Part shown: positions 1-7,330 of the stretch, in pieces | Layout: each line of letters starts with the position of its first letter | How positions within the stretch are numbered: the first letter of the stretch is position 1 | Assembly (NCBI GenBank): GCA_017613225.1 | Contig: JAGAEH010000178.1 | Location: 1-19,011 of the forward strand | DNA length: 19,011 nucleotides | Origin: Lachnospiraceae bacterium | Lineage (GTDB): Bacteria > Bacillota > Clostridia > Lachnospirales > Lachnospiraceae | Direction: 5' to 3' | The notes under the pieces: generated by a model | Told to the model about the DNA's origin: nothing | The model's input: the letters and a program-made list of their open reading frames with translations, nothing else | Database searches by the model: none | Translations under genes and position numbers: made by a program

Positions 1-1
1 C

Positions 2-271
2 GATACGGAGAGCGGCACCGTCACGAAAGACGGGGAAGAACTGGCGCTCTCCGCACTGGAATACCGGCTGCTGATGCAGCTCTTTTCCAACCGCGGCAGG
101 CTGCTCACCAGAGAGCAGATCCTGCAGGATATCTGGGACGCGGCCGGAGATTATGTGAACGACAACACGCTGACGGTCTACATCAAACGTCTGCGTGAAA
201 AGATCGAGGAAGACCCGGCGCAGCCGCAGATCATCAAGACGGTGCGCGGCATGGGGTACAGGGTGGACTAA
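2..271 (+). CDS. OmpR/PhoB-family response regulator, C-terminal DNA-binding domain (5' truncated)
   Basis: The frame is open from base 2 to the TAA at 269-271, so the gene enters from outside the window and only about 89 residues are seen. They form a complete winged-helix effector domain: the antiparallel sheet with a typical LSALEYRLL entry, the recognition-helix region with NDNTLTVYIKRLREKIE, and the closing wing IKTVRGMGYRVD. The receiver domain with the phosphoacceptor Asp is missing. It acts in the cytoplasm as a transcription factor, binding tandem direct repeats when phosphorylated. The kinase ATG follows its stop codon directly (TAAATG), so the two are co-translated partners. An internal ATG at 74 is not a real start, because the conserved domain extends upstream of it. 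The regulon is inferred to include the ABC transporter that follows. Confidence 0.93.
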   Translation, partial: DTESGTVTKDGEELALSALEYRLLMQLFSNRGRLLTREQILQDIWDAAGDYVNDNTLTVYIKRLREKIEEDPAQPQIIKTVRGMGYRVD

Positions 272-1273
272 ATGTGGATCCGGAATAGAGATTATATCGC
301 GGAGATCATCATAGATATCGTGCTGACAGCGGCGGGGACGGTGCTGTGCCTGGTCACGGCCCTTCCGGCCTGGGCGGTCGTGCTCGTCTGCGGCCTGCTG
401 ATGCTGGCAGCGCACATCATTTTTCTGAATAAACGCTACAACGCCATCGCGGCCATGTCCGACCGCATCGACCGTGTGCTGCACGGCCAGGACGAGGTGC
501 TGATCAGCGAGAGCAGCGAAGGCGAACTTGCTGTTCTGAACAACGAACTGGGCAAGATGACGCTGCGCCTGAAAGAGCAGGCGGACCAGCTGAAAGCGGA
601 CAAGCTCTTCCTGGCGGATGCCATGGCAGATATCTCCCATCAGCTGCGCACGCCTCTCACCAGTATGCGTCTGGTGACGGAGATGCTCTCCAAACAGACC
701 ATCTCCCCGGACCGGCGTGAAGAGCTGCTGCGTGACCTGCACACGCAGGAGAGCAAGGTCAGCTGGCTGGTGGAGTCGCTCTTAAAGATCTCCAAGATCG
801 ACGCGGGGACCGCTGTGTTCGAGCCGAAGACGATCGCAGCGCGCACGCTGCTCACGAAGGCTGCGGAGACCCTGGCCATCCCCTTTGAGATCCGGGGCAT
901 CGGCCTGATTCTAAAGAGCGACGGCGGCACGCTGGAAGTGGATCCCGACTGGACCCAGGAGGCCATCTCCAATATCATCAAGAACTGCATGGAGCACATG
1001 CCGGAGGGCGGCAAGCTGCGCCTTTCCGCCCAGACCACGGCAGTCTATACCGAGATCTGCATCGAGGACTCCGGCGAAGGTTTTGCCGAAGAGGACCTGC
1101 CCCATGTCTTTGAACGCTATTACCGCGGGAAGAACGCTGCGCCGGACAGCATCGGCATTGGCCTGGCGCTCTCCCAGATGATCATCACCGAGCAGGGCGG
1201 CACCATCACCGCGGAAAACCGCCGCGAGGGCGGGGCCCGCTTCGTGATCCGGTTCTATAAAAGCGTTTTATAA
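272..1273 (+). CDS. Sensor histidine kinase with two membrane helices and almost no extracellular sensor
   Basis: The protein has 333 residues. Two hydrophobic helices (about 10-30 and 33-52) are separated by only a few residues, so there is no real extracellular domain; kinases of this plan (BceS-like, intramembrane-sensing) usually read the state of a partner ABC transporter. A linker (about 55-110) leads to the dimerisation helix, with the phosphoacceptor His123 in the motif ISHQLRTPLTS. The ATPase domain has an N box (NIIKNCMEH, from Asn234), a G1 box DSGEGF (from Asp266), an F box (VFERYYRG) and a G2 box (GIGLALSQ). The start abuts the response-regulator stop. It presumably phosphorylates that regulator. 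A MacB/Bce-type ABC transporter sits 67 bp downstream, which supports a transporter-coupled sensing role. The ligand is unknown. Confidence 0.93.
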   Translation: MWIRNRDYIAEIIIDIVLTAAGTVLCLVTALPAWAVVLVCGLLMLAAHIIFLNKRYNAIAAMSDRIDRVLHGQDEVLISESSEGELAVLNNELGKMTLRLKEQADQLKADKLFLADAMADISHQLRTPLTSMRLVTEMLSKQTISPDRREELLRDLHTQESKVSWLVESLLKISKIDAGTAVFEPKTIAARTLLTKAAETLAIPFEIRGIGLILKSDGGTLEVDPDWTQEAISNIIKNCMEHMPEGGKLRLSAQTTAVYTEICIEDSGEGFAEEDLPHVFERYYRGKNAAPDSIGIGLALSQMIITEQGGTITAENRREGGARFVIRFYKSVL

Positions 1274-1277
1274 AACA

Positions 1278-1320
1278 GTCACCGGATTGTCACTTTGGCC
1301 TGATAGACTGGTCTCATAAA
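1278..1320 (+). promoter_or_regulatory. Candidate response-regulator site and promoter for the ABC transporter
   Basis: In the 67-bp gap after the kinase, GTCAC occurs at 1278-1282 and again at 1289-1293, an exact 11-bp spacing, embedded in CAGTCACC and TTGTCACT. OmpR-family regulators typically bind direct repeats at about one helical turn. A weak -10-like CATAAA lies at 1315-1320 with no good -35, which fits an activator-dependent promoter. The palindrome ATAAAAgcgTTTTAT at 1257-1271 overlaps the kinase stop and is another possible site. The assignment to the adjacent regulator is inference. Confidence 0.4.
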
Positions 1321-1340
1321 ACCCGAAGGGGGAGAGAATT

Positions 1341-2024
1341 ATGGAACTTGTCAGAATCGATCAGCTTACCAAGATCTACGGCTCCGGTGAAAATGAAGTC
1401 CGGGCGCTGGATAACGTATCGTTTTCTATTGAAAAGGGTGAATTCCTTGCCGTGATCGGCCCGTCCGGCTCCGGCAAATCCACACTGCTGCACGCACTGG
1501 GCGGCGTGGACCGTCCGACTTCCGGACATATCTACCTGAACGGCCAGGATGTCTATGCTCAAAATGATGAGCAGCTGGCCATCTTCCGCCGCCGCGAGGT
1601 GGGCCTGATCTACCAGTTTTACAACCTGATCCCGGTGCTGACCGTGGAGGAGAATATGACGCTTCCGGTGCTCCTGGATGGCAGAAAGGTCAACCAGGAC
1701 CGTCTGGAGGAACTGCTGCACGTGCTGGATCTTTCGGCCAGACGTTTTCATCTGCCCAACCAGCTCTCCGGCGGCCAGCAGCAGCGGGTGTCCATCGGCC
1801 GTGCGCTGATGAACGCGCCTGCCATCGTACTGGCGGACGAACCCACGGGCAACCTGGACTCCAGGAACAGCCAGGAGATCATCGAACTCTTAAAGTATTC
1901 CAACAAGACCTATGGGCAGACCCTGGTGGTCATCACCCACGACGAGAACATCGCGCTGCAGGCGGACCGCATCATTGCCATCGAGGACGGCCGCATCGCG
2001 CGGGACACCCGCGTCCGGAGGTAA
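1341..2024 (+). CDS. ABC transporter ATP-binding protein (MacB/LolD/BceA type)
   Basis: The protein has 227 residues, the usual length for this ATPase subfamily. It shows Walker A GPSGSGKST near residues 38-46, a Q-loop in YQFYNLIPVLTVEENM, the signature LSGGQQQR, Walker B IVLADEPTGNLD and the switch His in VITHDE. The YQFYNLIPVLT and GNLDS segments are typical of ATPases that drive FtsX-type permeases, not importers. The start ATG has a purine-rich ribosome binding site (GGGGGAGAG) a few bases upstream. The permease gene starts 4 nt after its stop codon. It energises the permease at the inner face of the membrane, probably by mechanotransmission in peptide-antibiotic detoxification, sensing or lipoprotein/peptide export. 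Which of these applies cannot be read from the sequence. Confidence 0.95.
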   Translation: MELVRIDQLTKIYGSGENEVRALDNVSFSIEKGEFLAVIGPSGSGKSTLLHALGGVDRPTSGHIYLNGQDVYAQNDEQLAIFRRREVGLIYQFYNLIPVLTVEENMTLPVLLDGRKVNQDRLEELLHVLDLSARRFHLPNQLSGGQQQRVSIGRALMNAPAIVLADEPTGNLDSRNSQEIIELLKYSNKTYGQTLVVITHDENIALQADRIIAIEDGRIARDTRVRR

Positions 2025-2028
2025 GGCC

Positions 2029-4764
2029 ATGAAGGTACTGCTTTCTTTCACCTGGGCTTCCCTGAAGAAGAACCGGGCGCGCACCGCCGTGACCATCCTG
2101 GGCATCATCCTGTCCATGACGCTTTTCACGGCCGTGCTGGTAGGCGCTGCCAGCGGCCGCACCTGGCTGGCGGACAACGAGATCGCCAAATGCGGCGCGT
2201 GGGAAGGGAATTACTACAACCTGGACAGCCGGCTTCTGGAGCGTGCCATGTCCCAGGACTTTATCAAGGACGCCAGCGTCTGGACCGACGTGGGCTGGGC
2301 GCTGCTCCCCAACGAGAATCCCTCCAAGCCCTATCTGTTCATCCAGTCCATTGACGAAAAGGCGGAAGAGCTGGTATCCATCCACCTAAAGAGCGGGAGA
2401 CTGCCGCAGAACAGCGGAGAGATCCTGCTGCCGGCGCACCTGGAGACCTCGGGCGGCCTGCGTTTTGCGGAGGGGGATACCTTGAAGCTGGAAGCGGGCA
2501 GGCGCCTGGCCGAAGGCCGGGTGATGACGGAAAAGGCAGGCTTTTTCCCGAGCGACGGCATCGCCGAAACGATCGTGGACACAGCGGAAAAGACCTACAC
2601 CGTGGTGGGCTTCTACGAGCGCTTCGACTACAGCATCGAAGGTTACGCCTGCCCCGGCTATACGGCCCTGACCACCGGGGAGACGGAGGGCATCGGCCTG
2701 TCCACCCTGTTCTTTACCATGGAGCACCCCTCCCGCTTTTATACGGAGGTGGAGAAAGACGACCTGCTCTCGAGGAACCTGGAGCCCCACTCCAACCTGC
2801 TGCTGTATTCCGGTCAGGTGCGGGATTCCGGCGTGCTGCGGGTGCTGTACGGCATGGTGGCCATCCTGCTGGTCCTGATCGTATTCGGCTCGGTGGCCCT
2901 GATCTACAACTCCTTTTCCATCTCCATCGCGGAGCGCTTAAAGAGCTACGGCGTGCTGCGCTCCGTAGGCGCCACCAAGCGCCAGGTCCGCATGACCGTA
3001 CTGATGGAGAGCCTGATCCTCTGCGGCATCGGCATCCCCCTGGGCATGGGCCTGGGGCTGGCTGGCATCGGCGGGGTGCTGGCATTCCTTCGGAAGGACT
3101 TTTCCGCCGTGTTCGGCGCCTCCTACAGCTATGTGCCCATCAGGATCGTCTTCAGTCTGCCGTCCCTGCTGATGGCGGTGGCCATCTGCCTGGTCACCAC
3201 CCTGATCTCCGCATTGATCCCGGCTCAGAAGGCCATCCACGCCTCCGCCATGGACGCCATCCGCCAGACCGGCGAGATCCGCGGCAATAAGGCGAAGGGC
3301 GGCAGCATCAGCGGAAAGATCTTCGGCTTCGGCGGGACCCTGGCGGGCCGCAACTACGCCCGCAGCAGGCGCAAATACGTGATCACGATCCTGTCCCTGG
3401 CCCTCAGCCTGGTGCTGTTCATCAGCTCTGCTTCCTTCAGCGACTACCTGCGGACTTACCTGAACGCCTACGCGGCGGACTACATCGGGGCGGACCTCTA
3501 CGTCTATAATACGGATGAGGAGGCGGATCCCCGGGACCTCCTGGAGGGCATCCGGGCCGCGAAGCACGTGGAAGAGGGGGCGGTATCCCGGTCGTGCTAC
3601 GCCGACCTATATGTCCCGGCGGAGAACGTCACCGGAGAGTATAGGGATTTCACCGAGACCTGGAGAGGCGGAGACGAGGTCGTCGGGGGCATGATGCGGT
3701 TCTACGGCACCGCCCAGTTCCTGGACGACGACACTTTCAAAGCCTGGTGCGGACAGCTGGGGCTGGATCCCGCGGCCTTTATGAACGCAGAGGATCCTCA
3801 GGGCATCGTGGTGAACCACGCCATCCACCGGGTGTACGACGGAGAGAAGAGGAGCCAGATGCGCTATTCCCTGGATATCCTGGAGGACGGCGCAAAGACC
3901 CTCACCTGGTACACCGCGGAGCAGATGGAAGGCTATCAGTTCAAGAGCGTGGAAGTCGCCGAGGACGGTGTCCATCTCTGGTATCTGCCGGAGTCGGCGC
4001 TGGAAACGGTCGTCGACGAAAAGGGCGAGTACATCCAGGAAGACGATGAATTCCTGGAGGACCATCCGGAGAAGCTGATCACCCTGGAACTGAAGGCCGG
4101 CGCCATGGCAGGGGAACACCCCTGGATGGACGCGGCGGGCAGCGACAGCCTGGCCATCATCTACCCCCTGTCCATGATGGAGCATGTGATCCCGGAAAAC
4201 GACGTGCAGAGAGCCAATCATTACACGCAGTATGCCGTCAGGGCAGCGGAGCACACCGCGGCGGCGGAGGAAGTGGAGAGCTTCCTGGATGAGAGCGGCA
4301 GCGCGGGCCAGGTCTATGACCAGGCGCAGCAGAAGGAGACCTACCGCATGTTCTTAAAGATCCTCACCGTCTTCTCCACCTGCTTCATCGTGCTGATGGC
4401 CCTGATCAGCGCCGTGAATGTGTTCAACACCATTTCCACGAACATCCGGCTGCGCCGGCGGGAGTTCGCGATCCTGAAGTCCGTGGGCATGGGCGAGAAG
4501 GACTTCACCCGCATGATGCGCTGCGAGAGCCTGCTGTACGTGACCCGCAGCCTGGTGCTGGGACTGGCCCTGGCTTTCCTGTTCACCTACGCCATCTTCA
4601 AGGTGATCGGCCAGAACCTGGTGGGCGCTTTCTACGTGCCCTGGCATGCCATCGTGATCGCTGTGATCCTGGTGATCGCCATCGTGTTCTTCACGGCCAG
4701 CCGGGCCGTGGGGCAGTTGAAGGGAAAGGATCTGGCGGAGGAACTGAAGCTGGAGAATACCTAA
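2029..4764 (+). CDS. ABC transporter permease with two FtsX modules and two large extracytoplasmic domains
   Basis: The ATG at 2029 is preceded by GGAGG at 2017-2021; a longer in-frame ATG at 1912 lies inside the ATPase gene and is rejected. The product has 911 residues and reads as two four-helix FtsX/MacB-type halves. Half one has a helix at about 18-40, an extracytoplasmic domain at about 45-270, and helices near 274-298, 321-350 and 374-400. Half two has a helix near 450-470, a second domain at about 475-770, and helices near 774-800, 834-860 and 873-895. Each half carries the cytoplasmic coupling segment after a helix (SYGVLRSVGATKRQV; EFAILKSVGMGEKDF). Typical BceB proteins are shorter (roughly 650 residues) with a single large loop, so this resembles the double-FtsX permeases common in gut Clostridia. 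The neighbouring two-component system suggests inducible defence or envelope maintenance. Confidence 0.92.
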   Translation: MKVLLSFTWASLKKNRARTAVTILGIILSMTLFTAVLVGAASGRTWLADNEIAKCGAWEGNYYNLDSRLLERAMSQDFIKDASVWTDVGWALLPNENPSKPYLFIQSIDEKAEELVSIHLKSGRLPQNSGEILLPAHLETSGGLRFAEGDTLKLEAGRRLAEGRVMTEKAGFFPSDGIAETIVDTAEKTYTVVGFYERFDYSIEGYACPGYTALTTGETEGIGLSTLFFTMEHPSRFYTEVEKDDLLSRNLEPHSNLLLYSGQVRDSGVLRVLYGMVAILLVLIVFGSVALIYNSFSISIAERLKSYGVLRSVGATKRQVRMTVLMESLILCGIGIPLGMGLGLAGIGGVLAFLRKDFSAVFGASYSYVPIRIVFSLPSLLMAVAICLVTTLISALIPAQKAIHASAMDAIRQTGEIRGNKAKGGSISGKIFGFGGTLAGRNYARSRRKYVITILSLALSLVLFISSASFSDYLRTYLNAYAADYIGADLYVYNTDEEADPRDLLEGIRAAKHVEEGAVSRSCYADLYVPAENVTGEYRDFTETWRGGDEVVGGMMRFYGTAQFLDDDTFKAWCGQLGLDPAAFMNAEDPQGIVVNHAIHRVYDGEKRSQMRYSLDILEDGAKTLTWYTAEQMEGYQFKSVEVAEDGVHLWYLPESALETVVDEKGEYIQEDDEFLEDHPEKLITLELKAGAMAGEHPWMDAAGSDSLAIIYPLSMMEHVIPENDVQRANHYTQYAVRAAEHTAAAEEVESFLDESGSAGQVYDQAQQKETYRMFLKILTVFSTCFIVLMALISAVNVFNTISTNIRLRRREFAILKSVGMGEKDFTRMMRCESLLYVTRSLVLGLALAFLFTYAIFKVIGQNLVGAFYVPWHAIVIAVILVIAIVFFTASRAVGQLKGKDLAEELKLENT

Positions 4765-4773
4765 GACGCAAAA

Positions 4774-4822
4774 CTGCCGGCGCGGGACGATGAACGAACG
4801 CGGTCCCGGCCGGACAGCTTTG
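4774..4822 (+). terminator. Imperfect GC-rich hairpin after the ABC operon, possible terminator
   Basis: CGGGAC (4783-4788) pairs with GTCCCG (4803-4808), CCGG (4777-4780) with CCGG (4810-4813), and CTG with CAG at the base, with small bulges and a 14-nt loop. Only a short CTTTG follows, so the U-tract is poor. It is placed where a terminator is expected, 10 nt after the permease stop. Confidence 0.4.
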
Positions 4823-4860
4823 AGAAACGATTGTGAAAGAACGATGAAATCTTTCTTAAA
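4821..4860 (+). promoter_or_regulatory. Four 11-bp-phased GAAA-type repeats upstream of the L,D-transpeptidase promoter
   Basis: The triplet AAA recurs at 4825-4827, 4836-4838, 4847-4849 and 4858-4860, an exact 11-bp period. The first three lie in the related words TGAGAAA, TGTGAAA and GATGAAA, the last in TCTTAAA. This is the layout of tandem OmpR-family half-sites, or of phased A-tracts (bent DNA / UP element). The array ends 25 bp before the -35 box at 4886. Which protein binds, if any, is not visible. Confidence 0.4.
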
Positions 4861-4885
4861 TTCCCGAACAACCGCTTGCCCGTGC

Positions 4886-4914
4886 TTGAAAAGGCCGGGT
4901 AAGCGTGTTATTTT
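4886..4914 (+). promoter_or_regulatory. Sigma-A-type promoter for the L,D-transpeptidase gene
   Basis: TTGAAA at 4886-4891, a 17-bp spacer and TATTTT at 4909-4914 fit the housekeeping consensus. The predicted start is near 4921, giving a leader of about 30 nt that contains AGGAG at 4942-4946, 5 nt before the ATG. Confidence 0.65.
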
Positions 4915-4951
4915 CTAAGGAAGTATCCATCAAGCAACATCAGGAGCCGAA

Positions 4952-7270
4952 ATGAAAAAAACAGAGGAAAGAAGACCTTCTTTCTATGCCAAAATATTCA
5001 TCCCGCTGTTCGCAGTGCTGATCCTTCTCATCGCTGCGGCGGTCGTAGTGCTGCAGAGATCGGACGATACGCCGACGACCACCGAGGCAGAGGCTTCCGA
5101 AGGCGTGAGCACCACCGCCGAGACTTCCTCCGAAGCGACGACGGAAGAGCTGCGCCGGGACATCTTCCCCGAGGGCACGATGCTCTGCGGCCTGGACATC
5201 GGCGGCAAGACTCCCGCCGATGCCCACGCGATGCTGGTGGACGCGGTGAACGCCTACAGCGTGGACGTAACGCTGGACGACATTTCCTTCCCGATGACGG
5301 GACTGGAAATGGGCGTGCGCTGCAATACGGACTTCGATCTCAGTGAATATCTGGAAGCCCTGCTGGACGGCAAGATGGAAAGCTTTGACGGGATCCTGCC
5401 CGTGGTGGCGGACGAGGACACTGCCAGGCTGGCCCTGGTCAGCGCCTACTATTCCGCCAAGGAGGCGGAGGAGCCGGCGCCCCAGGCCACCAAGGCGGCG
5501 GAACAGACGACGGAAGCGCCTACCACGGAAGCGGAGACTGCCGAGCCGGAAAGCGGCACGGGCAGCCAGGAGAGCGGCGAAGGCAGCGAACCCGCGGAAA
5601 TGACCGAGACCGAAACACCGGAGGAGACCACGAAGGCGGAGCCCCAGGACCTGGAAGATCCGGACCGGGAAGAGGGACAGGTGCTGTTGGACGCCACCCG
5701 GGCCCATCTGATGGTGGACCGGGAGAATGCCCGGATCCTGGCCGTGGACGGTGATGAGGGCTATCATCGGGATTACACCAAGGCCATGGATCAGCTGAAG
5801 GCGGTCATCGGCGGCCTCGAACCCAGTGCGGTCCTGCGTTCCGAATACCTCTACTCCCAAGGCGAGAAGGTGTCGGAGAGCCGGCTCATCGCCGACGCCC
5901 TGGAGCGGGCGAAGCGCTATCTGGACCTGGAGATCGTCCTTTCCTTCATGCCTCCGGGCAGCGAGAAAGAAAAGACCGTGACCATCGACCGCAAGTCGCT
6001 GGCCTCCTTCCTGCTGGTCAAGAGCGACGGCCTGAACCTGGAATTCGACGAGAACGCCATCACCGCCTACTGCAATGAAGTGGGCGCCCCCTACTCCTCC
6101 AGCACCTACAAGACGGCGCAGTTTCTGACCACCGCCGGACACTATGTGGACGTCCGGGTCACCACCGCCGGCAAGGTGGTGGACGAAAACACCCTGTTCC
6201 AGAGCCTGCTGCTGCAGCTGAAGCGGAAGGTCTCGGGCAAGATCATCGCCCTCTACAGACCGGCGGAGATCGTGGAAGGCGAGATCGTCGATTTCGGCGG
6301 GAACTATGTGGAGATCGACCTGACGGAGCAGACCGTCTATTATTATCAGGACGGCACCCAGGTCTTTTCCTCCCCCTGCGTCACCGGCAAGGTCTCCGAC
6401 GGCCACGCCACCCCGACAGGTGTTTTCAGCATCTTTTCCAAGGATACCAACCGCTATCTGGTGGGTCCCACCTGGCGTTCCTGGGTGAACTATTTCATGC
6501 CCTTCAACGGCGGCATCGGCCTGCATGACGCCTCCTGGCGCTCCACCTACGGCGGCACCAGATACCTGTACCACGGCAGCCACGGCTGCATCAACCTCCC
6601 CCTGGAGAAGGCGGCGGAGCTCTTCGACTACGTGTCCCTGGGCACCATCGTGGTGGTGCACGGCGGCAGGACCTCCGTGGACCGCCAGCCCCAGACCATC
6701 ACCAGGAAGAGCGAGTATGAAGTCCACGCCGGCGACAAGGCGTTCAAACTGGACATGAAGACCAACGGGGATTCCACCCTGACCTACGTCAGCAGCGATC
6801 CCTCCGTGTGTACCGTTTCTTCCAGCGGGAAAGTGAAGCCGCTGAAGGCCGGCACCGCCACCATCACCGTGAAGGCGCCGGAGACGGACCAGTATGACGC
6901 GGCGGTGACCAAGGTGATCATCAAGGTCCTGGAGAAGGAGACGGAAAAGCAGACGGAGGCTCCTACGGAGAAGGCCACCGAAAAACAGACGGAGAAAGCC
7001 ACGGAGAAGGCGACGGAGAAGGCCACGGAGAAGGCGACGGAAAAGGCTACGGAAAAGGCCACCGAAAAGCAGACGGAAAAGCAGACCCAGAAGCAGACGG
7101 AGAAACAGACCGAAAAGCAGACCGAAAAACAGACGGAAAAGCAGACCGAACCGCCTGAGACCCAGCCGCCGGAGGAGACCACGGAGAAGCAGACCGAGGC
7201 GCCGACGGAGGCTCCCACCGAGGAGGACACGGAGCCCAGCGGCGAAGACACCACCGAGTACGAAGAATAA
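4952..7270 (+). CDS. Membrane-anchored L,D-transpeptidase (YkuD) with Ig-like domain and Thr-Glu-Lys repeat tail
   Basis: The protein has 772 residues. A short basic N-terminus and one helix (about 14-34) anchor it, with the rest outside. A Thr/Glu spacer (38-55) is followed by a putative peptidoglycan-binding region (about 60-170 and 245-415) that is interrupted by an acidic low-complexity linker (about 170-242). The catalytic YkuD domain (about 440-570) holds His541, His544 and the nucleophile Cys546 in HGSHGCINLP. This family forms meso-DAP-to-meso-DAP (3-3) crosslinks or attaches proteins to peptidoglycan. An Ig-like Big_2-type domain follows (about 577-655), with TYVSSDPSVCTVSSSGKV. The tail is a TEKA/TEKQ repeat and ends in acidic residues without an LPXTG sorting signal. 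The gene has its own promoter and terminator and is probably monocistronic. Confidence 0.93.
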   Translation: MKKTEERRPSFYAKIFIPLFAVLILLIAAAVVVLQRSDDTPTTTEAEASEGVSTTAETSSEATTEELRRDIFPEGTMLCGLDIGGKTPADAHAMLVDAVNAYSVDVTLDDISFPMTGLEMGVRCNTDFDLSEYLEALLDGKMESFDGILPVVADEDTARLALVSAYYSAKEAEEPAPQATKAAEQTTEAPTTEAETAEPESGTGSQESGEGSEPAEMTETETPEETTKAEPQDLEDPDREEGQVLLDATRAHLMVDRENARILAVDGDEGYHRDYTKAMDQLKAVIGGLEPSAVLRSEYLYSQGEKVSESRLIADALERAKRYLDLEIVLSFMPPGSEKEKTVTIDRKSLASFLLVKSDGLNLEFDENAITAYCNEVGAPYSSSTYKTAQFLTTAGHYVDVRVTTAGKVVDENTLFQSLLLQLKRKVSGKIIALYRPAEIVEGEIVDFGGNYVEIDLTEQTVYYYQDGTQVFSSPCVTGKVSDGHATPTGVFSIFSKDTNRYLVGPTWRSWVNYFMPFNGGIGLHDASWRSTYGGTRYLYHGSHGCINLPLEKAAELFDYVSLGTIVVVHGGRTSVDRQPQTITRKSEYEVHAGDKAFKLDMKTNGDSTLTYVSSDPSVCTVSSSGKVKPLKAGTATITVKAPETDQYDAAVTKVIIKVLEKETEKQTEAPTEKATEKQTEKATEKATEKATEKATEKATEKATEKQTEKQTQKQTEKQTEKQTEKQTEKQTEPPETQPPEETTEKQTEAPTEAPTEEDTEPSGEDTTEYEE
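6937..7230 (+). repeat. 12-bp-period coding minisatellite (TEKA/TEKQ) in the L,D-transpeptidase tail
   Basis: Units of 12 nt, variants of ACGGAGAAGGCC and ACGGAAAAGCAG, encode about seven TEKA followed by about eight TEKQ tetrapeptides, with degenerate TEAP/TETQ edges. Synonymous differences (GAG/GAA, AAG/AAA, ACG/ACC) between units show divergence after expansion. The peptide is highly charged, Pro-poor in its core, and probably an extended wall-spanning or electrostatic wall-binding stalk. Copy number may vary between strains. Confidence 0.85.
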
Positions 7271-7284
7271 TTGAAACGATCTTT

Positions 7285-7318
7285 GAAAACACCGGTTTCA
7301 TTGGCCGGTGTTTTCTGT
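7285..7318 (+). terminator. Intrinsic terminator after the L,D-transpeptidase gene
   Basis: A perfect 11-bp stem, GAAAACACCGG (7285-7295) with CCGGTGTTTTC (7305-7315), encloses a 9-nt loop. The stem's own TTTT serves as the U-tract, and AAAA on the other side makes it potentially bidirectional. It sits 14 nt after the stop codon. Confidence 0.8.
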
Positions 7319-7324
7319 TACACT
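7296..7324 (+). promoter_or_regulatory. Weak candidate promoter for the methyltransferase gene, overlapping the terminator
   Basis: TACACT at 7319-7324 is a fair -10 box. A poor -35 (TTTCAT, 7296-7301) lies 17 bp upstream, inside the terminator loop. The predicted start is at or next to the ATG at 7331, and no Shine-Dalgarno precedes that ATG, so a leaderless transcript is plausible. Confidence 0.35.
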
Positions 7325-7330
7325 AACCCC

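Noticed and set aside
4940..6727. 595-codon open frame on the - strand opposite the L,D-transpeptidase gene
   Set aside because: It mirrors the GC-rich codon pattern of the + strand gene, has a His/Gly/Arg-rich composition with no recognisable domain, and lacks a plausible start context.
6937..7230. CRISPR-like array from the regular 12-bp repeats
   Set aside because: There are no spacers, the repeat is coding and in frame, and no cas-like gene is nearby.
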